The notes: generated from the sequence alone by a model not told the origin. Counted from the stretch's first letter, positions 51,553 to 63,947 are shown. The stretch: 64,000 bases of DNA from Purshia tridentata (GCA_003254885.1 QANT01002684.1:91064-155063); one strand, 5' to 3'. Program-made: numbers and translations.

Positions 51553-54262
51553 ATGGGTTATGAGGAGGTCCAAGCACTCTCAATCCCAGTTCTTGACTTT
51601 TGTAGGGATGAGGGTTTAGTGTTAAAACAAGGGAGTGAGGAATGGAAAGCTATGTGCAACAAAGTGAGAGAGGCATGTGAGAACCATGGTTGCTTTGTGG
51701 TGGTGGAGGATGAGATCCTCTCCATGAATTTACGTGAAGAAATGATGAGGGGCATGAAAGCTCTCTTCGATCTCCCAGAAGAGACCAAACAGAAGCACAC
51801 AAGTCTAAGGCCTTATCAAAGCTACGAAGGCAACAGCCCCGTCATCCCCTTGAACCAAAGCTTTGGCATCGACAATGCATGCCAACTCGATGCAGCTCAA
51901 GCCTTCACCAACCTCATGTGGCCACAAGGGAACCCTGCTTTTTGGTCAGTATCTCTTGCTAATTAAACTTGGAAACTTGTTTGTGTAACTTGGGATAATG
52001 TTCTCGATCTGACATGTTATGTTATATGAGATTCTCAATCTCAATGATACATTTAAAAATTTGATGTAACAACATAACATAAATTAATTATCTGGTATGA
52101 AATTTTTTTCATATGTATATATATATGAAACATATGTCTATAGTATACTTGTTGTCATATATGCACCAAAGATTTGGTCATTTGGGTTTTTTCTTATCAT
52201 CCCTAACCATTTTTAAAGCATGTCCTATATATATATATATATGTTGTTGTCGCAACTTAGTGCAGCAATTTCCCTACCAAAAAAACTAGTGCAGCAGTTC
52301 CACTATTTGCTTAGCTAGATTAGATTAGAAAAAGTTTGGTCTAATTAAGTGCATCAATATAATTAAGATGAGAATCTTTCCTTAACTTGTCCACATTTTT
52401 CAAACCAAGCAATGGCATTTAATTAGGAGTACTCATGATGACATCAGGATTAAACTCAAATTTTGACATGACAATTGCAGCTACCCAACTGCAGCCTCAC
52501 TACCAGCCAATGCCTCATTTAATAAGGCTTATCCCTTGAAACAGATTGAATTTAAAGGGGTGCCAGCTTTATATGATTGTTATATCCCATATCATGCCTT
52601 GCACATGTCCTTGTAGAATTCCAGCACACAACTACATAATCACTTTCCACCCAAAAGTCTAACTGTCTCATTTATACCCAGCCGTTGCTCTTTCATGGAC
52701 GTACTCTGTGTAATAGTCAACAATAATTTACACCCGGCCAATAACTCATCACAATTGTCCATATATAATATAATAGTGGGTACGTAGATACATACCTTCA
52801 TATCCCCACACTAGTATGTTATACATGTATTCATCAAATCTGAACTATTTGAAAAATTAGATAATTAATTTATGTGTAGACTATTTAAAGATATTAAAGT
52901 TTTAAATATATAACTTTCTGTAGTCTATGCTTGAACTCCTTGCGAGTAATGCTTGGATTTCACTCAAGTAGGAAAAAAAACTTATCATGTAATGAGAAAG
53001 AAAAACGACAATAGTATATACATCTATATGTCTATGCACGGCTCTTATCAATGTACATGTTACATTATAAGAGATATAGATGATATACGGTGTATATATA
53101 CTATGGTAGTTTTTCTTCTTAAATACTTCTTGAACCTTAGTATTAAATGAGAGATCTCTCTGTGAGGCCCACACAATTGTTTTATATTGATCCAAACCAT
53201 TCGTTTTTACATCTTCGGCCATTGATAGGTTATCTTTGTAAAAAATTAATCAAATTGTAAATTTTTTACCTATTTAATTTTGATCAAACAAATAGACAAA
53301 TCAAATATTTTCAATAAAACTGTATATTTGTTTGATCAAAGTTAAATAAACATATAATTTTCGATTTAGTTAATTTTTTACAAAAATCTATTAATTCGGA
53401 TTGACAAAAAACAAATTGTGTAACAAATAGACAAATCAAATATTTTCAATAAAACCGTATATTTGTTTGATCAAAGTTAAATAAACATATAATTTTTGAT
53501 TTAGTTAATTTTTTACAAAAATCTATTAATTCGGATTGACAAAAAACAAATTGTGTGGGTCTCATAAGAGATCCATCATTTAACAACAAATGAGGGATTC
53601 TTTGTTGGAAGTCTTTGTTTTAATATATATGCTAATCGATACTTTATATATATGTTAATTTTTGTTTTGTTTATGATAGTGAGGCAATGAAAACCATGAG
53701 CTCGAAGATGCTGCAACTAAATTTCACCATCCTTCAAATGATTCTAGAGAGCTTTAACATAGGAAGCCACTACAAGTTCAACATGGATAACACCACCGCC
53801 GTCTTCCGTTTGATGAAGTACAAACTCCCACCCACAAACGACACATCTGCAGCCGTCGTCGGGCTGGTGCCTCACACGGACAAAAGTTTCGTGGCGGTTC
53901 TGTGCCAAAACGACGTGCAAGGCCTGGAGGTTCAGAGCAAGGAAGGCGAGTGGATTAAGGTAATGGTCCCGGAGGGTGGTGTGGTGGTGTTCGTTGGTGA
54001 CGCGCTCAAGGCGTGGAGCAACGGGAGGCTTCATGCAGTGACGCACAGGGTGATGATGACTAGCAGTGGGGACCAAAAGGAAGAGAGGTACTCCTGCGCC
54101 CTGTTTGGGCTGCCCAAACAAGGGGTCACCATCCAAGTGCCGATCGAACTTGTAGACGAAGACCACCCTCTGCGGTATCGACCCTTCGACTTTGGGGAAT
54201 ACTTGGCCTACTTTACGAAAAATATTTGTGATGATGCCCTCGAACTTTATGCTGGAGTTTGA
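51553..54262 (+). CDS. AOP1-like 2-oxoglutarate/Fe(II)-dependent dioxygenase (divergent copy 5)
   Basis: Two exons, 51553-51944 and 53680-54262, giving 324 residues. The N-terminus MGYEEVQALSIPVLDF and LPEETKQKH are AOP-like. Fe ligands are H196, D198 (HTD) and H253; R267-x-S269 binds 2-oxoglutarate. Intron 1 is at the same place and phase as in copies 1-4 (inside the Cys codon), but intron 2 is absent: GDALKAWSNGR is continuous. Exon 2 is GC-richer than the other copies, with many G/C third positions. The 1.7-kb intron holds a decayed foldback element. This is an older branch of the family, not a product of the recent LUG-linked duplications. No substrate can be inferred. Confidence 0.9.
53150..53600. 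mobile_element. Decayed foldback MITE in intron 1 of copy 5
   Basis: It has the same order of blocks as the elements at 25 kb and 63.6 kb (GAGGCCCACAC, TTGATAG, CTATTTAATTTTGATCAAAC, GTTTGATCAAAGTTAAATA, CTCATAAGAGATCC), but with many substitutions and an internal 135-base tandem duplication. Confidence 0.65.
53287..53556. repeat. 135-bp tandem duplication inside the decayed MITE
   Basis: Units at 53287-53421 and 53422-53556 are almost identical (for example ACTGTATATT versus ACCGTATATT), so the duplication is much younger than the element itself. Confidence 0.85.
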
Positions 54263-56695
54263 TATATTGTGTATGTTTTAATAAGGTAGCTTTAATTACA
54301 TCTTGCTGGGAACATGTTAGTTACGTGTATGTAAGGGACGCTTCTCTCCTACGGAAAGAGATATGCAAAATTTGTGCGGAAGCAGAGACTTAAAGTTGTT
54401 TAAATGTAGCGCTACATCCTGTTTATTTCTATTTTCGCATCAGTTCCACATAAGAGAAAAATCCTGTATATAAACATTTGATTATGAATATTTATATGAA
54501 TTGGAATTGGTCTAGTTGGTAAAGAACAATATCTCCCACTACATATTTAATTTGAACCCTCATTCTTCTCATGTAATAAAAAATAATAGTGAATAATGAT
54601 AATATAATCAAAACATGATTTGAGTTTTACATTAGAATGTAATAGAGAAGTGTGCACCTACTACTAATTTATAATTCAACAACGACATTGTCTTCAATTA
54701 AATTACCTAAATCCACGGTCCCAATACCAATAAAGCTTTCAAATTGTAGAAATTTATCTTAAAAGGCCTCGCCTTTAGAGTTATAATTTGGCTCTAGACT
54801 TCCCAATGATTAAGGTGTGCATAGTACAATATGAGTATTATTAACTATATGCGATGCGAGTGTCATGCATCACATTAATTAATTGAACGATGTGTTGGGG
54901 TCAACTTTGAGCTCAAAGCTGATTTAGACATCAACCATCGCCACCCGACATCTTGTACCAAATGGGCACAGCCCCCAATGATATAATGTGTGATATAAAC
55001 TAAACAATTTCAACTTTATACCTTTAAATAGAAGTCACTTTGCCCTAATAATTTGATCAACTTCAAGCAATGTATCAATTACTTTTGTTAATTTCCTTTC
55101 ATGCATATGCAATGCGCGACGTGAGTGGTGATGACAAGACGGGTTTAATTGACTCTTGATTAATTGGCTCATAACTCCATCAAATGCGGTACGTCACGGT
55201 TATAGCCGAGCTGTTCCTTGTTGTCTTTTTTGATACCCAATTAAGATCATGGTGTTGTCTCCCAATTCACAAACAGTCAAACACCATTGTTTCGTTTATT
55301 TTATTTGGTTATATAATTTGAAAATAAGAATAATGCTTTAGTTTTTAAATTTGGACTTCAAATAATGCATGTGGCAGCATAAATATCAATATTCTATCTC
55401 TTGTAAATGCGAATGATCTATACAAAATTACCATGTCATTTGGGTGTTAATTGCTGTTACAGTGAACAAATGTTAATTTGAGTCTAAATATATAGCAATC
55501 GATTCCTCAGTCTAAAAGGAAAAAATAGCAACATTTTCCCAACATTACCAACCCCTAGTTTGGCCATCATGAATCTCTTCCTCTCGATCAACATCCAACC
55601 CGTACGTACAACCACTGTGTGCGGCGGTTCGAAGACCCAATGCTGCGTCTGTGCTTCGCCATGAAGGGTGGTTGGGTGGGGAGGGTGGTAGGTTGGCCGG
55701 AACTGGGTGGGGAGGGGGAATGAGGGCTTAATCACCACCCAAACTAGTCAGCAAACATCAGTCATATCCCAAAAGCCCAATTCCTTAAGTTTTGGCCTTA
55801 TGGGCATTTCCATTAATAAAATATGTCATAATTATGTCTAAATCAGTAAATTCTATTATATATTAAATACAATACTTTCCATCATGTGTTGCTAAAAGGC
55901 AAAGTACCCTTAACAACATCATATATTCACCCAATAAAAAATATCATATATCATATGTCATATAGATTTTATTATTATAACATTAACATACACTAAATGT
56001 GACAAAAACAAGTCGATCATTACACTCATTGCTCCTTACCTTTATTGCATGCGGTCCAATCACAAATGTAAAATCTTAGAAAAGTTTAAAGAAAAAAGAG
56101 CTAGTTAACTTTGACTTATGTAATCAAACATAACACATTTATGTAAAGGATGTAAGCATATATATAGCATCTTGTTTAATATAATATAAAAAGGTATATC
56201 TCTAAGCAAGAAGGAAGGCACTCCTCTGATAAATTTACTTCCCATAAATTAAAGTTCTTAACTTATGACATGAAAATTTTGCATGGATAGTAGTAATAAG
56301 AAATAGAGGTTTTTCTCTTATGCAGAAATAGAATGTGATGCGGAAACAGAAATAGACAGGACGTAGCATTATATTTGGTGACATAGTGACATTTGGACAA
56401 CTTTGAATCTCTACTTACACACCAACTCCGCATTTCTCCTTCTGCAAGAGAGAAGCGTCCTAAGAAATAATAATAAGAAACAAGGCTTATATGAATATAT
56501 TTTATTTTTAAATATTTCATATGTTGTGCTATTTGACAATCGATCAATCTAACCTCACGCATTTGAATGGTTCAAAATATTAATAATCTGACAACATAAA
56601 TTTTAGAATATCTTACATGAGAAAATTTTCCTAGGCGCATAAAATGCAAGCAAAATGCTTTGACCTTATTTAATTTAACCTAAACAAATCCCCAT
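54263..56695. other. 2.4-kb spacer between copy 5 and GA3ox
   Basis: It contains the convergent 3' flanks of copy 5 (plus) and GA3ox (minus). A GC-richer patch at 55590-55740 gives a low-complexity ORF without family features. The block GTTGCTAAAAGGCAAAGTAC at 55889 recurs at 63505, a dispersed repeat. No gene. Confidence 0.55.
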
Positions 56696-57846
56696 TTAAG
56701 TTTCAATAAAAGAAATCGCCTTTAGGTTATGCTTGCCCTTCAGATTGACGTACTCCTTCACTGTGACAGACCGGTACCGAGGAAATTGAGTCGGACCGAA
56801 ATCTTTAGAGAGCAGCGGCGAGACAACAAAGTCCGTGGGTAGGCTATAGAAAAAGGCCACCGAGGTTCGTTGGATTGGGTTGGTCACCACCCGATGAAGA
56901 ACACTAGCAAACTTCCCGTTGGACAAAATATGGAGAAGATCACCGACGTTGACAGTGACTGCACCGGGTACGGGTTGAACCACAACCCACCCGACTCCTT
57001 CTTTGAATACTTGGAGGCCGCTAATTTGGGCTTGCTGGACTATGGTTAATAGAGAAGTGTCAGTATGTGCTGCTAGACCCATGGTTCGGGTCGGGTCGGG
57101 GCTGACAGGGTAATTATTCAGCTGCAGAGCAGTATTGCAGGCAGTGCTAGACTCATCCTTAGTTGTTGTTTCAAACCAATTCTCAGATTCTTTAAATGAA
57201 TTTAAGATAATCCGCATTAGTTGCTCGGTTAACAGCTTCATTTGCCTATGATAGTCAACAATTGTGTCACTGCATGTAAAAACATAGAACTTTAATTAAA
57301 TTAAAGAAATCCCAATACAAAAAAGCATATATATATATATTACATGCATGGATGTGCATGTACATGGACTCACCAAAATCGTTCATAGTCACGAGGCCAA
57401 AGTAGCTTAGCATGATCGAGTGGAGACCCAACTATAGTAAACCCTTCATGCCACATACGCTTGGGGTAATGTGGGGATATCCAAGGGATACCATACCCGG
57501 TGATCTGACCCGAAGTTCGCAAGGCCTTCAACTTTTGGTCAGCGGGAAGACCAAACAACCTCTGAGTCTCGGACTCTATGTCGTCCATCAGCTTTCTAGG
57601 AATGCCATGACCCGTCAGTTGGAAAATACCCCATTTCTCACACGCCTGGGATATGAGTGCTGGAGCATCCGGATCCGTGAGGTCGATCAGGGGTACGGCT
57701 ACCGGGTCGGCAGCATTGTGGTTATCTGATATTTGTTCGGCCCAGACGTGCGAGTCGGGTAGGGTTTGGGTTGAGCCGAAATCGAGCGGTATTGTCTGGT
57801 AGACGTTGAGAGGATTTTCTCTGTACGTTTCTGAGAGACCACCCAT
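56696..57846 (-). CDS. GA3ox: Gibberellin 3-beta-dioxygenase (GA3ox)
   Basis: It converts inactive GA9/GA20 to bioactive GA4/GA1 with 2-oxoglutarate, O2 and Fe(II). Two exons on the minus strand, 57846-57374 and 57269-56696, with the single intron typical of GA3ox; 348 residues. GA3ox hallmarks: SETYRENPL and LPDSHVW near the start, GYGIPWISPH, MWHEGFTIVGSPLDHAKLLW, and a split Cys-Asp-Thr junction. Fe ligands are H226, D228 (HTD) and H283; R292-x-S294 binds 2-oxoglutarate. I prefer the ATG at 57846 (MGGLSETYR) since family members start just before this motif; an in-frame ATG at 57864 adds six residues. The paralogue number within GA3ox cannot be told. Confidence 0.94.
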
Positions 57847-57896
57847 TATAAAATCTAAAAGCAAAGATCGCCAAATGAATGTTTAAGTTTGATTAG

Positions 57897-57909
57897 GATA
57901 ATATATAGA
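57897..57909 (-). promoter_or_regulatory. Candidate TATA box of GA3ox
   Basis: On the minus strand GTCTATATATTAT lies about 50-60 bases before the chosen ATG, a normal distance for a short plant leader. Confidence 0.4.
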
Positions 57910-58451
57910 CGCTTATTATATAACACAGAGAGTATCTCAAAGATTCAAAGTACGTACTACACGTGGCTGAGTTATGCATGCATTTGATTTGGTATTATAT
58001 GGAATGATATCCAGCATGATTACATTCCATATATATATATGTAGACGTGGATATGTATAACCTTAATAGGATCCAAATATTATTTACGATAAAATACATG
58101 AATTAAGATTAGGATAGGTTTATGAGTCAAAAATAGGATAAATCTAGGGTCATATTTTTCCCAGTAATTTTTTTAATATGTTAATTGAATTGTTATTAAA
58201 AATAATTTCCAGAAATGCTCTATAAATACTAAATTTAAAATTATGAAAATTTGAGAATGCTGAATTATTATCCAAAAAGTTTGGAAATATTCTGAATCAT
58301 AATGGGATATTGAAATTTTAATTTTTTGGAATCGGAATCAAAATAGAAATTCCCTTCTAAAATATTTTGAAGTGAAGTGTAGTATTCTATTTTCGGAACC
58401 TAAATTCCCTGCTTTGCTTCTCTGCAAGGCTGATATCAGATTTCAGTCTTA
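57910..58451. other. GA3ox upstream flank
   Basis: AT-rich promoter-side sequence of GA3ox (minus strand). No gene or clear repeat is recognised. Confidence 0.5.
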
Positions 58452-58731
58452 GGCCCAGTTTGGTATTGCTGTGCTGTAAAGATAATCACTTTTATTTTTG
58501 CTGTGAAAATAATCAGTTGTGAGAAATTTCATTAAATATGACCGATTCTTCAAACTAATTCCAGAATAAGCTAAAATGAGAAGTTGCTTCACACCAACTT
58601 CTCATTTTAGCTTCCAATGACAGTTATTTTTTTAAAAAAGCTGAAATTTTTTATTTTACCAAACACCTAAACACAATATCACTGCCAATAAAAGTGATTT
58701 TTACCTTTAAAAAGCAATATCAAACTAGGCC
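58452..58731. mobile_element. Tourist-like MITE (PIF/Harbinger type)
   Basis: A 280-bp element with ends GGCCCAGTTTGGTATTGCTG and, at the right, AAGCAATATCAAACTAGGCC (its near complement). It is flanked by a TTA duplication at 58449-58451 and 58732-58734. A GGCC-type end, GTTTGGT and a 3-base TTA/TWA target site are the PIF/Harbinger pattern. It lies between the GA3ox promoter and the next gene. Confidence 0.8.
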
Positions 58732-59337
58732 TTAGTCTTTGAATACAATCTCTCTCTCTCCCTGGTATTTCCCTCTCTACTCTATAATCAAAGACTAATA
58801 TCGGAGTCTGATTTAATCAAAACACAACCCTAGTGACTAGGCTAGTGTGAATAGCAATTTCCCCAACCTTAATTACCACTTAAAGCCCAAAGTTAATGTA
58901 GTAACCTGTCAGCAAAAATCAGTCAAACCCAAAAGCCCAATTCAAATCCCAGAAGCCCAATTGTTTGGAAAGAAAAAGGTTTGCTAAGTGGCCCAGCAGG
59001 GCAAAGTGCTTAGCCCAGTAGCTCACACTTCAGAAGAGACAAACCGAGGGCGACGGATACCACCGGGCATCAGTGCATCACACAAACTCGACCGAGTCAT
59101 CTTCACCCGATTTTCGAGTCTCCGAGTCTTCGACATTCTCGTATCGGCCGATTATCTCGAGCTCAATCCGACATATCGGCGTCTGGAGAGGTGCTCCGTT
59201 GCATTGCCGATCTCAACTCCCTCACCCCCAGTCCAACATTGTTCGCAACGAAACGTCAACGCGCAAGAACAAAACGTCGGGTTTCCAAAAACTCATGTGC
59301 TTGTGCAGTAAAATCAAGCAAGTTGTGAAGATCAACA

Positions 59338-62031
59338 ATGTTAGACGACAACATGAATGAATTGGTTAGTAAAATATGCACCATTTATAGCAAAAGATAG
59401 TTTCTCTCTGTTTTTCTTGGCAAAGTAAAAGCTGTTGTTGCTATTAATAATGTGGTTTTGTTTCAGATTGGGAGGAAGGTTATTGTTATGAATCAATTGC
59501 AAAGTTTAAGAGAGAAAATCGATAAGGAAGGTACCACAGCTGTGGTGCAGAAGTTGGTGTTGCTTAGGCAGTCATTGAAGGTTCACTATTTTGCTCATAT
59601 CTCTGTTTATTCTCGAAGCTTTGTTCTTTTTCAGTAATGGGTATGGATTGTTGGTTATTGTAGGAGCTGGAAAAGCAAGAATTTGAAATCCAGTCTTGTA
59701 GTAATTCCGAATTGGATGCTGAGGTTCGTGAATTGGAGGAGCAAATAACAAATGGGTGTGATAGCCAGACTCTCTTTGATAAATTGAACCGGTTATTAAG
59801 TGAATCAATGGAGAATGTAAATTCAGCTAAAAGGGTAATTTTCTATTGTTCACAGGACAATGATTGTTTTCTGCTACATGGTTAGTGTTGCCCTTTGTTA
59901 CTGTTTTTAGTGATGTAAACAATAATATGTGCAGGAACTTGCAGCTAGATTAAGAGCTGTGGTGGCAGTACAGCGCCGGATTGATGATGTTCCTTCCCAA
60001 TCAGAACTCGTCCAGTATGTCTTCCTTGTTTCACTTTATAAGATCTTAGGCTTCTATAGCATTTAGAGTGTAGGTGGTTTCAGTGGTAAAAAAACAAAGA
60101 GATTGTAGGTGGTTTCTGAGTAATAAAAAGTTTGAAGAATTTACTTGAATTGGGTTGACTTCAAATGCAACTAAAAGTATGAGACTTGAAGTTTTAGGAC
60201 CTTTTTTTATTGATGGCCTTTCATTATTTTGTATGCATATATGATAGAGAAAAGATAAACATTGACTCAACCTTGGCTCTGCAGGTATGAACGCCGGTTT
60301 TCAGAATTGAATGCTCAAATTCAGGGAAAACTTCGACTAACTCGTAAATACTATGCCACATATAATGCACTTTTGGAGATAAAAGAATTGATGCTTAAGG
60401 AAACATCCTTGTTGAATTCAATAAGTTCACAGGTACAGTTAAATTAAGCGGCTCTAGGGCAAATTTTTTTTTTTGGATAATTTGATTTCATGCAGGATGA
60501 CTTTTAAGTCCTGATTGTTATTATTCTACCGTAATTATATTACTTACTTAAACTTTGTATAGTTTCAAGATGCAATTGCCAGCACTGATGGTCGCATGAA
60601 ACTTATTAATTCCATGGAGGGAATCATAAAGGGCAGTCAACAGGTAATTTTCAAATGTCATCAAATTGTTTGCATATTTTTTTGTTGTGTTTCAAAGAAT
60701 AAAACCCCAAATCTGCCCTGGAAGAATTCTGCAATTCTTGTAAAGAAATTCAGTTCCCCAACATGGAATATTTATCCGATCCAAAAAAACCTTGAAATTA
60801 TACTTATCTTCCTCATAAGACTTTATTTATGCTTCCAGAGAGATAGATAGTTGTATGCCTTCAGTTTTCTAGTCTAGGGGGATGGTTCTGCTTAAAAGAA
60901 AACCAAACAATTTGTGTCCGTGGAAGCCAATCTTCAATGTTTTATAAGAAAATGGACAGTTTTGTTCCTCTGACTGGTTTGTAAATCATTTATTAACATC
61001 CAGTCAGCTAGCCTTTTAAGCTGTCAGAGAGACAAATAAGGTAAAACTAATATAATTCAACCAAGTCCGTTGTGCAGTCCATTGAGGATTAAATGAGCTT
61101 ACAAATGCACACCCAACGTTTATATAATCAAGTCTACTTACACGCATGAGTGCAGACACACACACATATAAAAGCGTAGCAATTTTAAAGGTATAAATGT
61201 ATGCACTTTTACTTTTTACTCTTTTTTCAATGAAACTCAACTTAGCCGAGCATCATTCAACTAATTTAGGTCTTTCTACATTTTCTGCTTTCTCAATATT
61301 GCTCTTTTAAGGGGAAACAATTTTCTGCATGGTAATGTCTATTCTTAGGAATTCAACTTTGCACATGACCAACTATTTTACTTGCCTCTTTAGCCTCAAC
61401 TCGTGCTCAACTTCCGTAACTACTTTTCTTCACAAATGCTTCTAGTTATTTTTTAGGGTTTTCACTGCTGAATCCATTTTACAGAAGCTAGAAAAGGTAA
61501 AATTTGGGCTTCAAGAAGAGCAAAAAGTTTGTGAGGCGCTCAAAGCGAGGTATGCTGCTGCAATTGCAGAGCAAAGACGCCGTTATTCTCTCTTAAAAGC
61601 TTTTCAGGTAAGCACTGTATTTACGTAACCACATTTAATAGTTAATGCTTGTGACACTGGACAGTTCTTAGTAGAAACTTCTTCTCTGTCTATTATATTA
61701 TATTCTGATAGGAAGTGCTACTAGTTCAATACAAGGCCTTGTATGTTACTCATTGTAATGTTGGAAAACAAAAACGTCTGTCCATCTCTTACTGGGTGAT
61801 CCATATTGTAATGTCTAGATTTTTATATTTTTCTAGCGCAGTCACTATCATTAGTCACTACTACACAAAGATGTAAGAGTGTTGGTTATAAGTTTGGCGG
61901 GAAGTGGTTGTCACTGTCCCCTTCTTGCCAAACTATCTATAACCAACTCTGAGTGACATTACTGAATTGGATCTTTCAATATCCAGGAGGAATGTGCAAA
62001 GAATGAGGTGCTTCGAAGAAGTTCCGTTTAG
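59338..62031 (+). CDS. CCDC93: CCDC93-like coiled-coil protein (endosomal recycling, CCC complex)
   Basis: Eight coding exons: 59338-59364, 59467-59580, 59664-59834, 59935-60014, 60285-60432, 60563-60643, 61485-61607 and 61987-62031; 262 residues, nearly all predicted helix and coiled coil. The core VPSQSELVQYERRF, the KYYATYNAL segment, ETSLLNSI and the terminal LLKAFQEECAKNEVL match the C-terminal coiled-coil part of CCDC93 as I recall it. In animals CCDC93 joins CCDC22 and COMMD proteins in the CCC complex that works with Retriever and WASH in recycling from endosomes. The N-terminal calponin-homology-like part of animal CCDC93 is absent. The ATG at 59338 follows an in-frame TGA at 59326, so no longer N-terminus exists on this exon. 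A plant function is inferred only. Confidence 0.8.
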
Positions 62032-63566
62032 AACATATCCGCAGCATGTGAAGTTGAGGTGTTCAGTAATCCTCATGCCATCACTCTTCAGTCAAGTGCT
62101 TACTCGTTGAATTGATTTGAGAGAATGGTTAGTGAGAAACTGTTGTAAATTAAAATCAAATCTTTTTGAAGCACTTTACCCATTGAAGTTTGTCATGATT
62201 TGTTATTAGAAAAATAATTGCTAGTTACCAGGAAATAAATAATGAGTAGCAATTTAACTTATTTTTCCTGTACTGATTTCAGTGATGTCTTGTACTTCAG
62301 AAGATCTTGGTTCAAATTCAGGGTAATAAGTAGGTTCATGCAACTTGAATATATCAAATACGCTTGTTCAGGTTGTACTCATCTCTTCTCCGTACGAGTA
62401 CAATGAAGCAACAATGACACTTTTGTTTTCATCGATTACTTATGCACGTATGTGTTGCACACTGTGTGTTGTACACTGCCTACTCCTCTCTGATTAGGAC
62501 ATAACAACACAATAGTACTGGATGTGCCAACTAGATGTGTACAACTGTTTCTCTAGCGTTATAAACACGTCTGTGACTCTGTGTTGTGCTTTTTTGGTTT
62601 TGTTGATTGGATTTGAGTTTTCAGTTTTTCTTCCGTTATCACTTGACACGTGTATATGCATGATATAAGGTCCACTCCACACCAATTTTTCTGACCTGAT
62701 AAATTATGTCTGACACGTGTACGTACAGGATACTCCCCACTTCACACACCATGTTTTTTAAACCTAACAAGCTCGTAGAAAAGACAAGAGGCGAATTTAA
62801 TTCGTGAGTGCAGAACTGCAGACACATGCTCTAGATCTGTCACAAAAAGGTATAAGCCTGCAGATGTTAACTGTAGTCTGTCGGCATGGAATAAGGTTGA
62901 GTTAAGAAAACATATAAATACTTGGCATGTGCCATATCATGTGTTTGAACTTTGAATATATAATATAAGTGGACACAGATAGAGAGAGAGAGAGAGCTCG
63001 ATTGGATTTCTAAGATTCTCTTTCCACGTTAATCCATGAGGCTTTGCTTGGACGTATTATATATGTGAATGTGAATTGATGCGAGACTATAGTTGCAAAT
63101 AAGAACGCAACTCTCTGCTCATCTGATATTCTTCTGCATAAACTACAAGAAGTAAAATAAATAACACATGAATGATACGTAGACAATTGAAGGATAACAA
63201 CAAAAGAAACAAAGTAGTAATGTGTCATCATATAATTGGCTTGTCATGCGTGATTGATTGTCATCATATCCTGGCCATAGGTATATGACTTGTCCTTTGG
63301 ACGTTTCCTTGAATTTTAGTGTTTTTTTTAATTTATATTTTATAGTTTTTTCTCATTTGTCTCTTCTATTTTATCCTTTGGTCGAAATCCTTTGTTCAAT
63401 TTCTAAAAAAAAAAAAAGAATTTTAGAATTTGAAATTTTAGCCTTATATTAGAATTATGTTTAAATTCTAATATATATTAAGTGCATGAACTTCTGGTCA
63501 AGTGTTGCTAAAAGGCAAAGTACCCTTGTCCCTTGATAACATCATATATATATATATATATATATA
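62032..63566. other. 3' flank and spacer right of CCDC93-like gene
   Basis: The start is the CCDC93-like 3' UTR. At 62644-62754 two imperfect repeats each begin TGACACGTGTA, a G-box. A GA run is at 62979-62995, a dispersed repeat near 63505, and a TA run at 63545-63566. No gene is recognised. Confidence 0.55.
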
Positions 63567-63937
63567 GAGCAAGACTCGATTATAGGATTCCCACAAATTA
63601 GAAATTTGTGGGATCCCCTTTGTGGGGTCCACACGAGTTGTTTTGTATCGATCCGAACCGTTCATTTTTTACATCTCTATTGATAGATCATCTTTGCAAA
63701 AAATTAACCAAATCGGAAATCATTTGCCTATTTAACTTTGACCAAGCAAATGGATGGTTTCATAAAAAATATTTGGTTCGTCCATTTGTTTGATCAAAGT
63801 TAGATAGGCAAATCGTTTCTGATTTGGCTAATTTTTTGCAAAGATGATCTATCAATGGAAATATAAAAAATGAACCAATCGAATAGATACAAAACAACTC
63901 GTGTGGGCCCCATAAAGAGGATCCCACAAAATAGAAT
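63567..63937. mobile_element. Foldback MITE, second complete copy
   Basis: Same family as 24943-25349: GATTCCCACAAATTAGAA, then CGAGTTGTTTTGTATCGATC, CTATTTAACTTTGACCAA and the reversed blocks GATCAAAGTTAGATAGGCAA, ACAAAACAACTCGTGTGGG. The arms pair over most of the length. Both ends abut TA runs. Confidence 0.75.
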
Positions 63938-63947
63938 ATATATATAT

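Noticed and set aside
55484-55738. 84-codon minus-strand ORF
   Set aside because: Low-complexity Pro/His-rich reading of a GGTGG-rich patch with no conserved feature.
58988-59311. 107-codon ORF before the CCDC93-like gene
   Set aside because: It begins with GTG, has no ATG, and lies in what is best read as the 5' UTR of the gene starting at 59338.
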